Part shown: positions 43,053 to 53,845 of the stretch, in pieces
How the letters are laid out: each line of letters begins with the position of its first letter
Numbering within the stretch: position 1 is the stretch's first letter
Assembly: GCA_963839515.1 (NCBI GenBank)
Contig: CAWIVN010000015.1
Span: forward strand, 496,001-560,000
Length of the DNA stretch: 64,000 bases
Source: Fredericiella sp963839515
GTDB taxonomy: Bacteria; Chloroflexota; Anaerolineae; Caldilineales; Caldilineaceae
Direction: 5' to 3'
Position numbers and translations under genes: made by a program
The notes under the pieces: model-generated
Database searches by the model: none
What the model was told of the DNA's origin: nothing
Seen by the model: the letters and a program-made list of their open reading frames with translations, nothing else

Positions 43053-44981
43053 ATGCAACACCGAGTGCCTCGTACCGCCGCGCGCTACGCGCTGGCCACC
43101 ATCGCTGCCATCACCCTCGCCACGGCCATCTGGTCGGGCCACATCGCTAGTGCCCAGCAGCTCAACTGGATAGGACGCATTAGCTCCATGCCCTCTGGCG
43201 GACTCGTCGGACAGTGGATCGTCGACGGCCGCACGTTTGTGACGACCGCCGGCACTGACTTTCGGGAGGACAAGGGCGCCTTCGCCGTAGGCGTCTGTGT
43301 CGAAGTGGAATATGTCGGCGCTGCGGAGCCATACAGCGCTACGAAGATCGCCAGCAAGAGCAGTGACAACTGCACGTCCGGTACCCCGACACCCAGTGTC
43401 ACACCCAGTGTGACCCCCAGCGTTACACCCAGTGAAACTCCCAGCACGACGCCCAGTATCACGCCTGGCGCAACCCCAACGGCGGATCGTGAAGCCTACG
43501 GCTTGATCCAGAGCATGCCTTCGCCCGGCTTTGTCGGCACCTGGCTCATCGGCGACGTGACGTACAATGCAGCAGCCGGCACTTCGTTCAAGCAAGTGGC
43601 GGGGCCGCTTGCCGTTGGCGTCTGTGCCAAGGTTCGTTATTCCGGCAGTTCATCGCCCTTCGCCGCACGCGAGATCGAAAGCGAACCCGCGTCGGACTGC
43701 AGCGGCCCTACGCCTACCCCAAGCTCTACGCCCGGTTCAACGCCAGGTGCTACGGCGACACCCAGCAATGAGGTCGAGCGCTTCGGCCGCATCGAAAGCT
43801 TCCCCGCCAATCTGGTCGGCACCTGGGTCGTGGGCGGCGTCACCTACAATGCCGACGGCAGCAGCGAGTTCATGCAGGAGGATGGTGCGTTTGCCGTCGG
43901 CGCCTGCGTCAAAATTCATGCCCTGACCACGACGACCCCAGCCACGATTCGCGAAGTAAGGACTGAGCGCGACTATCGTTGTGGTGGGACGAGCGGCGCG
44001 GCCGGCGAGGGGGAGATCTATGGCGTGCTGCAGAGCTTCCCTGCCAATCTGATCGGCGAATGGAATGTGGCCGGCATGACCTATGTGGCTGATACAGGCA
44101 CCGAGTTTGTGCAGGCGAACGGAGCTTTTGCCGTCGGCGTCACCGTCAAGGTGCATTTCTCGACCGATGCCGCGGGCCTGAACCGGGCGCGCGAGATTGA
44201 GACGAAGTATGCCAATGACATCGGCGGCAGTGACGACGACGGCAACGGCTCCTACGAGGGCGCCGAAGGTCATGCCTACGGGATCGCGGACAGTGTGCCC
44301 AGCGGCCTGGTGGGCGCTTGGAGCATCGGCGGCGTCAGCTACACGGCGATTGCCGATACAAAGTTCGAGCAGACTGACGGCGCCCTGGTCAACGGGGCAC
44401 GCGTCAAGGTCGAGTACTACCTCGGCGCTGGCGGCGAACGGATCGCCAAGAAGATCGAGAGCACGACCGAGAATGGCGGCGCCACCGCCCCCGACAACTT
44501 CAAGGTCTTTGGTTTTGTAGACCAGATGCCGAGCGGCGGTCTCGTCGGAACGTGGATTGTGGACAACGTCACCTATGTGGCCGGCGCCAGTGCCAAGTTT
44601 GATGAGACCAACGCCGTGCTGGGCATCGGCGCCTATGTGGGGGTCGAATACTCCGTCCAGAACGGCGAGAAACAGGTGCACGAGATCGAGGCGCACGTGC
44701 CGCCGGGTGCGGGGCCACAGACGTTCCTCGGCACGATCGATGACAAGGGCGGGTCCATGGCGCAGGCTGTTGCTGGGGTTCAGGCCACGACCTGGGTCAT
44801 CGGCGGCGTCAGCTACAGCGTGATTCCCGCCACCAATTTCAACGATTTCTTTAGCAGCCTGAATGTGGGTGCTACGGCGGTCGTCAACAGCTACAAGGCG
44901 GCGGACGGTACACTCGTCGCCACCCAAATTCGTGGCCTGACGCTCACGACTCGCCTCTATTTGCCGGCAGTGCGGCGATAA
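43053..44981 (+). CDS. Exported multi-repeat DUF5666-type protein
   Basis: 642 residues. A signal peptide ends near ASAQ (about residue 35). The rest is about seven copies of a 60-80-residue beta unit with the pattern YGxIxSxPxGLVGTWxVGGVTYxAxxxTxFxQxxGAxAVGxxVKVxY, ending in a C-terminal LYLPAVRR-type sequence. The unit matches DUF5666 as I know it from Chloroflexota. Copies 1-2 and 2-3 are joined by Thr/Pro/Ser linkers like those of surface glycoproteins. The location is probably the cell surface or secreted; the function is unknown. It is followed by a hairpin shared with the convergent permease gene. Confidence 0.85.
   Translation: MQHRVPRTAARYALATIAAITLATAIWSGHIASAQQLNWIGRISSMPSGGLVGQWIVDGRTFVTTAGTDFREDKGAFAVGVCVEVEYVGAAEPYSATKIASKSSDNCTSGTPTPSVTPSVTPSVTPSETPSTTPSITPGATPTADREAYGLIQSMPSPGFVGTWLIGDVTYNAAAGTSFKQVAGPLAVGVCAKVRYSGSSSPFAAREIESEPASDCSGPTPTPSSTPGSTPGATATPSNEVERFGRIESFPANLVGTWVVGGVTYNADGSSEFMQEDGAFAVGACVKIHALTTTTPATIREVRTERDYRCGGTSGAAGEGEIYGVLQSFPANLIGEWNVAGMTYVADTGTEFVQANGAFAVGVTVKVHFSTDAAGLNRAREIETKYANDIGGSDDDGNGSYEGAEGHAYGIADSVPSGLVGAWSIGGVSYTAIADTKFEQTDGALVNGARVKVEYYLGAGGERIAKKIESTTENGGATAPDNFKVFGFVDQMPSGGLVGTWIVDNVTYVAGASAKFDETNAVLGIGAYVGVEYSVQNGEKQVHEIEAHVPPGAGPQTFLGTIDDKGGSMAQAVAGVQATTWVIGGVSYSVIPATNFNDFFSSLNVGATAVVNSYKAADGTLVATQIRGLTLTTRLYLPAVRR
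43383..43478 (+). repeat. 12-bp-period coding repeat (TPSV linker)
   Basis: DNA encoding TPSVTPSVTPSVTPSETPS and onward, a tandem array of 12-bp units with drift. Such tracts can expand or contract by slippage without breaking the frame. Confidence 0.75.
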
Positions 44982-45035
44982 CTGCGACTCCAACGCAGTC
45001 GCTCCAGACCGGTGGTGTTATAGGCTAGACACGGA

Positions 45036-45074
45036 GGGCGGGGCTTCCACCAGCAGTGGAAGCCCTGCCCCCTT
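45036..45074. terminator. Bidirectional hairpin between DUF5666 and permease genes
   Basis: 15-bp arms (45036-45050 with 45056-45070) with one mismatch around a 5-nt loop; CCTTGTT follows on the plus strand. It sits between convergent stops. Confidence 0.65.
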
Positions 45075-45075
45075 G

Positions 45076-46173
45076 TTAACGGCCTTGTAGGACCTGCGCC
45101 AGCGCGTAAGCATACCCAGCCACGATAGCACCGAAGAGAGCAAACCCCACGTATAGAGCAAAGACACGCCGTGTCACCAGCCCGGCGACGGCCGCCATTG
45201 CCGGGAGGGTCGTGGTTGGACCCCCAATTAGAAAGGCGAGCGCTGCGGCGGGCGACATGCCTTGGGCCAGCAGACCGCCGATCAGCGGCACGGCGGCGAG
45301 GTTGCTGGTGTAGATGGGCACACCGAGCAGGGCGGCCCACACGATCACAAACGGTTGGTCGGCACCGAGCGTCGACACGATCCATTCCTGCGGTACATAT
45401 AGCACGATCAGTGCTTCCATGATGTAGGCCAGGAGCATGAACTTCACCACCATCAGGGTGGCCACCCACGTCTCGGCGAGCAAGCGGCGCCCGAAGCCAG
45501 GTTGAACGCCGCAGGTGGCTGTTGCACTACATGACTCTGGCTGCGGCGTATCTGTCTCGACTACCGTTGCGGGCGCACTGGTTGCTACCGTACAGGTCGA
45601 ACACTCTGCGGCGGCCGCTGCCATAACCGGTCGCGGCTGCAGGGAAAGCTGGATGCTCAGCCGGCTAATGATGGCGGCCCATGCTTCCTTGGCTTGGACA
45701 CCGAGGCTGGGGCCGTCATTGGCGCCCGTGCGCAGAATGCTGTTCCCAAGCCAACCCCGCTGCGTCAGGAAAAAGGTGATAAAGCCTGCCGCCAGGCTGA
45801 GCACCAATGTCGATCCGAGCCGCCAGAGCGAAAGCTCCCAACCCAATGTGCTCACGCTGAGAAAGAAGATCTCCGGGTCCATCGAAGGTGATGCGATCCA
45901 GAACGACATGACTGGCGCGAGAGGCACCCCGCCGATCAGGAGCGACGCCACGACCGGGATAACGCTGCACGAGCAAAAGGGGCTGAACGCTCCTACTATC
46001 GTTGCGAGCACGATGGCAACCAGGGGCTGCGCACTCAGGGCCCGGTTGATGAAGCGCGACGCACCCGATAGCTTGACAGCTACGGCTAGCGGAATGGTGA
46101 TTAGCAGATAGGGCCAGCTCGTTGCGAACTGCTCGACAACAAACTGAAAGATAGCGGCAAGTTGGTTGTACAT
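45076..46173 (-). CDS. ArsP/YraQ-type permease (SO_0444 type)
   Basis: 365 residues, about eight helices. The first half has VGAFSPFCSCSVIPVVASLLIGGVPLAPVMSFWIASPSMDPEIF and the second half VWAALLGVPIYTSNLAAVPLIGGLLAQGMSPAAALAFLIGGPTTTLPAMAAVAGL, the internal duplication of PF03773 permeases. The FCSCS cysteine pair and the cysteine-rich central loop (ECSTC, ESCSATATCGVQ) suggest metalloid or thiol-reactive cargo. Family members export trivalent organoarsenicals or other soft metals. It lies downstream of an ArsR regulator, with an ArsR-type operator of its own at 46208. Confidence 0.88.
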   Translation of the reverse strand: MYNQLAAIFQFVVEQFATSWPYLLITIPLAVAVKLSGASRFINRALSAQPLVAIVLATIVGAFSPFCSCSVIPVVASLLIGGVPLAPVMSFWIASPSMDPEIFFLSVSTLGWELSLWRLGSTLVLSLAAGFITFFLTQRGWLGNSILRTGANDGPSLGVQAKEAWAAIISRLSIQLSLQPRPVMAAAAAECSTCTVATSAPATVVETDTPQPESCSATATCGVQPGFGRRLLAETWVATLMVVKFMLLAYIMEALIVLYVPQEWIVSTLGADQPFVIVWAALLGVPIYTSNLAAVPLIGGLLAQGMSPAAALAFLIGGPTTTLPAMAAVAGLVTRRVFALYVGFALFGAIVAGYAYALAQVLQGR

Positions 46174-46207
46174 CGTCTATGCTCCGGTGAAAAGGACGAA
46201 TCAATAT

Positions 46208-46223
46208 ATCGTATTTTTACGAT
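46208..46223. promoter_or_regulatory. ArsR-type operator, permease promoter
   Basis: ATCGTA TTTT TACGAT, a perfect 6-bp inverted repeat with a 4-nt spacer, 35 bases upstream of the permease start. It is the same half-site and spacing as at 46620-46637. Confidence 0.75.
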
Positions 46224-46266
46224 TGAATTGCGCAAAAAAAGACCGAATTCAAGCACAGTTGGCGGC

Positions 46267-46593
46267 TCAGAAGATCATCCCGACCTTGGTGCGGAACCAG
46301 GCGATGTTGTCGGCATGAAGACAGTAGCTCACCGCAGTTCCTGTGACTGTGCCGTCGATCCAGCCAGCGTCACGCAGCACCTTCAGGTGCTGTGAGACTG
46401 TCGCCTGGGCGATGGGCAGCACATCTACGATGTCGCCCGTAATGCAGCCGGGGTGCGTGACCAGGTATTTCATAATCTCAAAGCGAGTAGGATTCCCCAG
46501 CGCCTTGAGCATCATTACCAGACGCTCCTGCTCTGCTCCACTAATGTCTAGTGTGCAGCACGGCTCGCCGGCCAAATTGGGTGGTACTTTCAT
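46267..46593 (-). CDS. arsR: ArsR-family metalloregulator
   Basis: 108 residues: MLKALGNPTRFEIMKYLVTHPGCITGDIVDVLPIAQATVSQHLKVLRDAGWIDGTVTGTAVSYCLHADNIAWF is the ArsR winged helix with recognition helix AQATVSQHLKVLRDAG. Cysteines: an N-terminal pair (EPCC) ahead of the fold, one in PGCITG and one near the C-terminus (YCLH). This set differs from the classical ELCVCD site, so sensing probably uses a relocated site. GAAGGAG lies 8 bases before the ATG. Its own operator at 46620 overlaps its promoter region. Confidence 0.93.
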   Translation of the reverse strand: MKVPPNLAGEPCCTLDISGAEQERLVMMLKALGNPTRFEIMKYLVTHPGCITGDIVDVLPIAQATVSQHLKVLRDAGWIDGTVTGTAVSYCLHADNIAWFRTKVGMIF

Positions 46594-46619
46594 GACGTTG
46601 CTCCTTCGCCGCCTTCTTG

Positions 46620-46637
46620 TATCGTATAATTACGATA
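46620..46637. promoter_or_regulatory. ArsR-type operator, arsR promoter
   Basis: TATCGTA TAAT TACGATA, a perfect 7-bp inverted repeat with a 4-nt spacer, 27 bases upstream of arsR. A TTGACT (-35 candidate, minus strand 46656-46651) lies just upstream, so the repeat would cover the -10 region. Confidence 0.8.
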
Positions 46638-46673
46638 AATATATCCGTCCAGTCAACGTTTGTCAAGCACCAA

Positions 46674-46836
46674 TTTGGCAAAGGGTGCGTTTCACGATTT
46701 TGTTCTCGTCCAGTCCGCACGCCTTCGTGCGGAAACTCGGGCACGTGGGCGTGCCCCTAGCCCGCACGCCGCGTGCGGGCTGGACAAGAGATCCGTGCCC
46801 CCAAGTCCAAAAACGTGAAACGCACCTTTGGCAAAA
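46674..46836. mobile_element. 163-bp structured inverted-repeat element (MITE-like)
   Basis: Terminal inverted repeats of about 23 bp (46674-46696 and 46814-46836, 13 bp exact core GGTGCGTTTCACG) enclose a second stem (GTCCAG 46708-46713 with CTGGAC 46780-46785) and three hairpins in a row: 46715-46732, 46739-46756 and 46759-46781. All three hairpins carry GCACG...CGTGC arms. CCGTCCAG occurs at 46645-46652 and directly after the right end at 46837-46844, a possible 8-bp target duplication. No coding capacity. Confidence 0.7.
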
Positions 46837-46864
46837 CCGTCCAGCTACTTTCTGGGCAGTGGCG

Positions 46865-49429
<2,565 letters not shown>

Positions 49430-49615
49430 AAGAGCCTTCCGGATGTGTCGCTCGCCTGATATCGCGCAGAGTATAACAGATAAGGGTGGGAAGTATGGAT
49501 AGCAGCAAACCCCTGGTTTCGTTCGCGGCCCGACCGGTGTATGATTGATCCTCTCATGGGCCCCATGTTGCGGTGCTCGCATGAAGCAATCAAAGTGCAG
49601 AAGGAGAGGATCAGC

Positions 49616-51289
49616 ATGAAGAGAACAGTCATCGCAGTCATCACGATCTTGTTGTTCGCCGCGCTGTTGTCGGGGTGTGTCGCTGCGCAGCCGCCCGGTG
49701 CGGCGCCGGCAGCCCAGCCGGCAGGCGAGGCCGCAAGCCAACCAGCCGCTGGCGGTGCGCAGAAGCTGATCTGGTCGGTGGAAGGCGTTAATGAATTGCC
49801 CGGTCTGGACCCAGCCAATCCGCAGAACGCGCAGTCCGTCCAAGCCATCAACTTGATTTTTGGCGGCCTGGTCAAGCTGGACGACCAACTCAATGTGGCG
49901 CCGGACGGCGCCGAGTCTTGGACGGTTTCGGACGACGGCAAGACCTATACCTTCACCATTCGTGATGGACTCAAGTTTGCGGATGGCACGCCGGTAACAG
50001 CCCAGAACTTCGCCGACTCAATCAACCGGGCGTTACAGCCGGAGACGGCTTCCTACGGCGCGTCCTTTCAGCTTGGTCACATCGCCGGCGCTGCCGACGT
50101 GGCTGCGGGCACGACCAAAGAGGCAATCGGGCTCAAGGTGGTGGACGAGCGTACGCTCGAGATCACGCTCGACGACAACGTGCCCTACTTTCTGGCGCAG
50201 TTGACCTACCCAGTCTCATTTGTCGTCCCCACGGCGGCCATCGAGCAGGATCCCACGGGCTGGACCGAGACTGCCTTTGGCACCGGGCCGTTCAAGGTCA
50301 AGGAGTGGCAGCACAACCAGAAGCTGATCCTCGAGCCGAACCCCAACTACTGGGCGGGCACGCCGGGGGTGAGCGAGGTCGAACTGCCCTTCTTCCAGGA
50401 TTCAGAGACGGCCTACCAGCTCTATCGTACAGGCGGTCTCGACATCGTCGGCAGCCAGCAGAACCCGATCCCATCGGCACGTCTGCCCGAGGTTAAGGAC
50501 AGCCCTGACTTCCACAGTGCTGCCTCATTTGCCGTGCGGTACGTGGGCTTCAACAACAAGCTGGCGCCGTTCGACAACGCCGACGTGCGCCGGGCCTTCG
50601 CCCTCGCCGTAGACAAGGCAACCTTGGCCAACGCCGTCCTCAACGGCGCGGTGGCGCCGACCGACCGCATCCTGCCGCCTGGTTTCACCGGCTCGCAGCT
50701 GCCGATCAAGGGGCTGGCCTTTGATTCAGCCGCGGCCAAGCAGGCGCTGACCGACGCCGGCTACGGTGAGAGCAATCCCTTCCCACAGGTAACCTTTACC
50801 TATGGCGTGGAGGGCGACAACGAGCGCGTGGCAACCTTCCTGCAGCAGCAGTGGAAGGAGAACCTGGGCGTCGACGTCGTGCTCGAGCCGCTGGAGTTGG
50901 CGACCTTCAGCAAGAACCTCGACACAACCTATCTCACTCCAGAGGAAGGATTGCAGTTCTACTTGAGCATCTGGGGGGCCGACTATCCCGACCCGCAGAA
51001 CTTCGTCTCGCAGCAGCTGCGCAGCGATTCGCCCAACAACAACGGCCATTGGGAGAACGCCCAGTTTGACGAACTGGCCAAGCAAGCGGACACTTTCTTG
51101 GGCAGCGCCGAGGAACGCCTGCAGCTGTACAACCAGGCCGAGCAGATAGCTGTCGACGAAGTCGGCTGGCTGCCGCTGTACGTGCCGCAGTTCAGCGTGC
51201 TGATCCGGCCCGAGGTCGCCGGCTACTCACTGACTGGGCAGGGGCTGATCTTCCCTGACTGGACAAAAGTGACGGGCCGAGCCCAATAG
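49616..51289 (+). CDS. Peptide-type ABC substrate-binding lipoprotein (second system)
   Basis: 557 residues from ATG 49616 (AAGGAGAGG). A lipoprotein signal ends LLSGCVA, with an Ala/Pro-rich linker. Family 5 features: GLDPANPQNAQSVQAINLIFGGLVKLDDQLNVAPDGAESWTVSDDGKTYTFTIRDGLKFADGTPVTAQNFADSI, TAFGTGPFKVKEWQHNQKLILEPNPNYWAG, NKLAPFDNADVRRAFALAVDK, YLSIWGADYPDPQNF (OppA-like). It feeds the two permeases that follow. A strong hairpin at 51295-51341 lies between it and the permease genes and may set differential expression. Confidence 0.94.
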   Translation: MKRTVIAVITILLFAALLSGCVAAQPPGAAPAAQPAGEAASQPAAGGAQKLIWSVEGVNELPGLDPANPQNAQSVQAINLIFGGLVKLDDQLNVAPDGAESWTVSDDGKTYTFTIRDGLKFADGTPVTAQNFADSINRALQPETASYGASFQLGHIAGAADVAAGTTKEAIGLKVVDERTLEITLDDNVPYFLAQLTYPVSFVVPTAAIEQDPTGWTETAFGTGPFKVKEWQHNQKLILEPNPNYWAGTPGVSEVELPFFQDSETAYQLYRTGGLDIVGSQQNPIPSARLPEVKDSPDFHSAASFAVRYVGFNNKLAPFDNADVRRAFALAVDKATLANAVLNGAVAPTDRILPPGFTGSQLPIKGLAFDSAAAKQALTDAGYGESNPFPQVTFTYGVEGDNERVATFLQQQWKENLGVDVVLEPLELATFSKNLDTTYLTPEEGLQFYLSIWGADYPDPQNFVSQQLRSDSPNNNGHWENAQFDELAKQADTFLGSAEERLQLYNQAEQIAVDEVGWLPLYVPQFSVLIRPEVAGYSLTGQGLIFPDWTKVTGRAQ

Positions 51290-51294
51290 GCGCA

Positions 51295-51341
51295 GTTTGT
51301 AGGGGCGGGAGATCCGGCGAGACTATCCTGCCCCTACAAAC
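51295..51341 (+). repeat. Intra-operon hairpin after the binding-protein gene
   Basis: 15-bp arms (GTTTGTAGGGGCGGG at 51295-51309 and its complement with one mismatch at 51327-51341), loop 17 nt, no U-tract. It could stabilise the upstream message or reduce read-through. Confidence 0.65.
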
Positions 51342-51347
51342 GCAAAC

Positions 51348-52304
51348 ATGACAGGTAACCGCATGGGTGGATTGATCGGGCGCAGGCTCATCAGCCTCGT
51401 CTTTGTTATTTTCAGTATTACATTCCTGACCTTTATTGTCGGCTACCTGGCGCCCGGCGACCCGATCTTGGTGCTGATGGGGCCGCGCCGCGATCCACAG
51501 CTATATGCCAGCCTGCGCCACCAGTATGGGCTGGACTTGCCGTGGTACCAGCAATATTTTCATTATGTGGGCGGGCTGCTGCACGGCGATCTTGGCATGT
51601 CCTATCGCTTTCAGGGACGCAGTGTCAACGATATCCTGGCCAACGGCATTTTGGTGTCGATCTCGCTGGGCGCAGCAGCCTTGGCCGCCAGCGTGCTGAT
51701 CGGCGTGCCGATCGGGATCGTTGCTGCGCTGCGGCAAAACGGCTGGGTCGACCGTTCGAGCATGATTTTGATGCTTGCCCTCTTCTCGATCCCGACTTTT
51801 GTCATGATTCCCATCTTGCGTGCGTTTAACTATTTTATCCTGTATCGCAACAGCCTGCCGTCGCTGCCCCCGGCCGGCTGGGGCACGCCCGCGCACTGGG
51901 TGATGCCTGTGATGGTGTTGGCGGCGGTGACGATGGGCTACCTGGCGCGGCTGACGAGATCGAGCATGCTTGAGACGCTGCGCCAGGACTATATCCGCAC
52001 GGCGCAGGCCAAGGGGCTGCGTCCGTCCCGCATTGTCGGCGTACACGCGCTGCGCAATGCACTGCTGCCACTCGTCACCGTGATTGGGCCCTCCCTTGCC
52101 TTCCTTGTCACCGGCAGCTTTGTCGTCGAAAGCCTCTTTGCCATTCCCGGCGTCGGCTACCTGGGCGTGCAGGCGATCTCTCAACGCGACTATCCGGTCA
52201 TCATGGGGACGACGGTGATATTGGCGGTCACCGTGGTGTTGATGAATCTGATAACGGACATCCTCTACACGGTGCTCGACCCGCGCATCAAGGCGGAGGG
52301 CTGA
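51348..52304 (+). CDS. Peptide-type ABC permease (DppB-like, second system)
   Basis: 318 residues, six helices: LIGRRLISLVFVIFSITFLTFIVGYLAPGDPI, QYGLDLPWYQQYFHYVGGLLHGDLGMSYRFQGRSV, and EAA loop YIRTAQAKGLRPSRIVGVHALRNALLPLVTVIGPSLAFLVTGSFVVESLFAIPGVGYLG. ATG 51348 has no clear ribosome site; 51363 (MGGLIGRR) is an alternative start. The stop shares a base with the ATG of the DppC-like gene. Confidence 0.92.
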   Translation: MTGNRMGGLIGRRLISLVFVIFSITFLTFIVGYLAPGDPILVLMGPRRDPQLYASLRHQYGLDLPWYQQYFHYVGGLLHGDLGMSYRFQGRSVNDILANGILVSISLGAAALAASVLIGVPIGIVAALRQNGWVDRSSMILMLALFSIPTFVMIPILRAFNYFILYRNSLPSLPPAGWGTPAHWVMPVMVLAAVTMGYLARLTRSSMLETLRQDYIRTAQAKGLRPSRIVGVHALRNALLPLVTVIGPSLAFLVTGSFVVESLFAIPGVGYLGVQAISQRDYPVIMGTTVILAVTVVLMNLITDILYTVLDPRIKAEG

Positions 52305-53221
52305 TGGCTGCCATAGAAGCAACTGCGCCGGGAATTGAGCGCGTGGCGCCGCCTCCGGCGCGGCGCGGGTGGTGGCGGCGTTTTGCGCGCAACCGCCTGG
52401 CACTTGCCAGCTTGTGCCTTGCTGCTGTCGTGATTGCTGCTGCGGTACTGGGGCCGATTTTGTATCCGGTCGATCCCAATTATCAAAATTACACCGCCAT
52501 CAACGCCTGGCCATCGGCGGCCTACCCGCTCGGCACTGACAGTCTCGGCCGCGATACGTTGGCGCGCATCCTGGCGGGATTGCGGGTTTCATTGATCGTG
52601 GTCTTCTACGTCGAATTGCTCAACATCGGCGTGGGCGCCACGCTGGGGTTGATAGCCGGGTTTCGCGGCGGTGCGGTGGACAATGTGATCTCGCGCATTG
52701 CCGACATGCTGTTTGCCTTTCCGGGGCTGCTGTTTGCCATCTTGGTGGCGGCAGTTTTTGGCGCTGCCGTGTCGGAGCGGTTTGGCGGCATCGGCCGGCT
52801 GCTGCTGGTGGCAGGTTCGCTGGCATTGGTGAGCTGGCCGCTGATGGCGCGCTACGTGCGCGGGCAGACGCTGGCGCTTAAGGAGCGAGATTTCGTGCTG
52901 GCGGCGCGCAGTATCGGCGCCGACGAACGCCGCCTGTTGTGGGGGCACATTCTGCCCGGCGTGATGGGTTTGATCATCGTCAGTGCCACACTGGACGTGG
53001 CCGCGGTCGTCGTCAACGAAGCCGTGCTCAGCCTGCTTGGGCTGGGCATTCAGCCGCCGGATGCTAGCATCGGCCAGATGATCCGCCAGGCTATCGACTA
53101 TTTGGAGGCCAACTGGCTGCAGGTATTCTTCCCCAGCGTCGTGCTCACGCTGCTTGTGCTCGTCTTCTCCTTCATCGGCGACGGACTCCGCGACGCCGTC
53201 GACCCCCAAAGCCGCACGTAG
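52304..53221 (+). CDS. Peptide-type ABC permease (DppC-like, second system)
   Basis: 305 residues: a cytosolic N-terminus rich in Arg/Pro, helix ALASLCLAAVVIAAAVLGPILYPVDP, YPLGTDSLGRDTLARILAGLRVSLIVVFYVELLNIGVG, EAA loop ERDFVLAARSIGADERRLLWGHILPGVMGLIIVSATLDVAAVVVNEAVLSLLGLGIQPPDASIGQMIRQAIDYL. As in the first system, no ATPase gene follows; the operon ends in a long palindrome. Confidence 0.93.
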   Translation: MAAIEATAPGIERVAPPPARRGWWRRFARNRLALASLCLAAVVIAAAVLGPILYPVDPNYQNYTAINAWPSAAYPLGTDSLGRDTLARILAGLRVSLIVVFYVELLNIGVGATLGLIAGFRGGAVDNVISRIADMLFAFPGLLFAILVAAVFGAAVSERFGGIGRLLLVAGSLALVSWPLMARYVRGQTLALKERDFVLAARSIGADERRLLWGHILPGVMGLIIVSATLDVAAVVVNEAVLSLLGLGIQPPDASIGQMIRQAIDYLEANWLQVFFPSVVLTLLVLVFSFIGDGLRDAVDPQSRT

Positions 53222-53232
53222 CTGCACAGCCA

Positions 53233-53280
53233 ATGTCCCCAGGACCGGCGAACGCTTGCGTTCGCCGGTCCTGGGGACAT
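53233..53280. repeat. 48-bp near-perfect palindrome
   Basis: Two perfect 23-bp arms (53233-53255 and 53258-53280) around a TT centre, GC rich, with no U-tract. It lies 12 bases after the permease stop. It may terminate or protect the mRNA end, or be a repeat-family copy. Confidence 0.8.
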
Positions 53281-53482
53281 GTCGTCGCACCTGGCACGAA
53301 ATGGTGGCAGCGCGCACACCCGCGCGCATCTCTCTCCAAAGCTGAGAGATCCCACTCATGCGAATAGCGCGATAATAGTAGACAAGCTGCGTTCAACAGC
53401 TGTCACTTGGAGTCCACCCCCGACAGCAGTCCTTGTATTGCGGTGAGCGGGATAGGATGGTGATCGCCGAAAGGAGGACGAC

Positions 53483-53767
53483 ATGGAAATGCGAGTTGGG
53501 CACGTGACTCACTTTTTCGACCATATCAGCGTTGCTGCCTTGGAACTAGAGGGAAGCCTTTCGGCTGGAGACGAAATCCATATCCTCGGCTATAACACGG
53601 ACATTGTCCAGCATGTCGAGTCGATAGAGATCAATCATCACCGGATTCAACAGGCTGGACCTGGGGCCGAGGTGGGGATCAAGGTGGAAGACCGGGTGCA
53701 CAAAGGCGATGTCGTTTTCAGGGTCGTCAAACCTGTGCCTGAGCTTGTTGGCTTCGGCGTAGGCTGA
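53483..53767 (+). CDS. Small EF-Tu domain-2-like beta-barrel protein
   Basis: 94 residues: VGHVTHFFDHISVAALELEGSLSAGDEIHILGYNTDIVQHVESIEINHHRIQQAGPGAEVGIKVEDRVHKGDVVFRV. This is the second (beta-barrel) domain of translational GTPases standing alone, known in databases as translation elongation factor-like protein. It has no GTPase domain. AAAGGAGGACGAC precedes the ATG. Function is unknown; binding of tRNA or a partner protein through the barrel is possible. It has no clear operon partner. Confidence 0.85.
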   Translation: MEMRVGHVTHFFDHISVAALELEGSLSAGDEIHILGYNTDIVQHVESIEINHHRIQQAGPGAEVGIKVEDRVHKGDVVFRVVKPVPELVGFGVG

Positions 53768-53845
53768 TATCCGGTCGGTCTTGTACACAGCGAGCAAGGG
53801 AGTACGGACGGCAGCCAGGGACTGCAGGCCAAAAAAGGAGTGGTT

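Noticed and set aside
43383..43478. CRISPR-like or satellite array
   Set aside because: The 12-bp periodicity is within an open coding frame and encodes a Thr/Pro linker; no CRISPR repeats occur anywhere in the window.
43737..44993. 418-residue minus-strand frame opposite the DUF5666 gene
   Set aside because: It mirrors the repeated plus-strand gene and has no recognisable motif.
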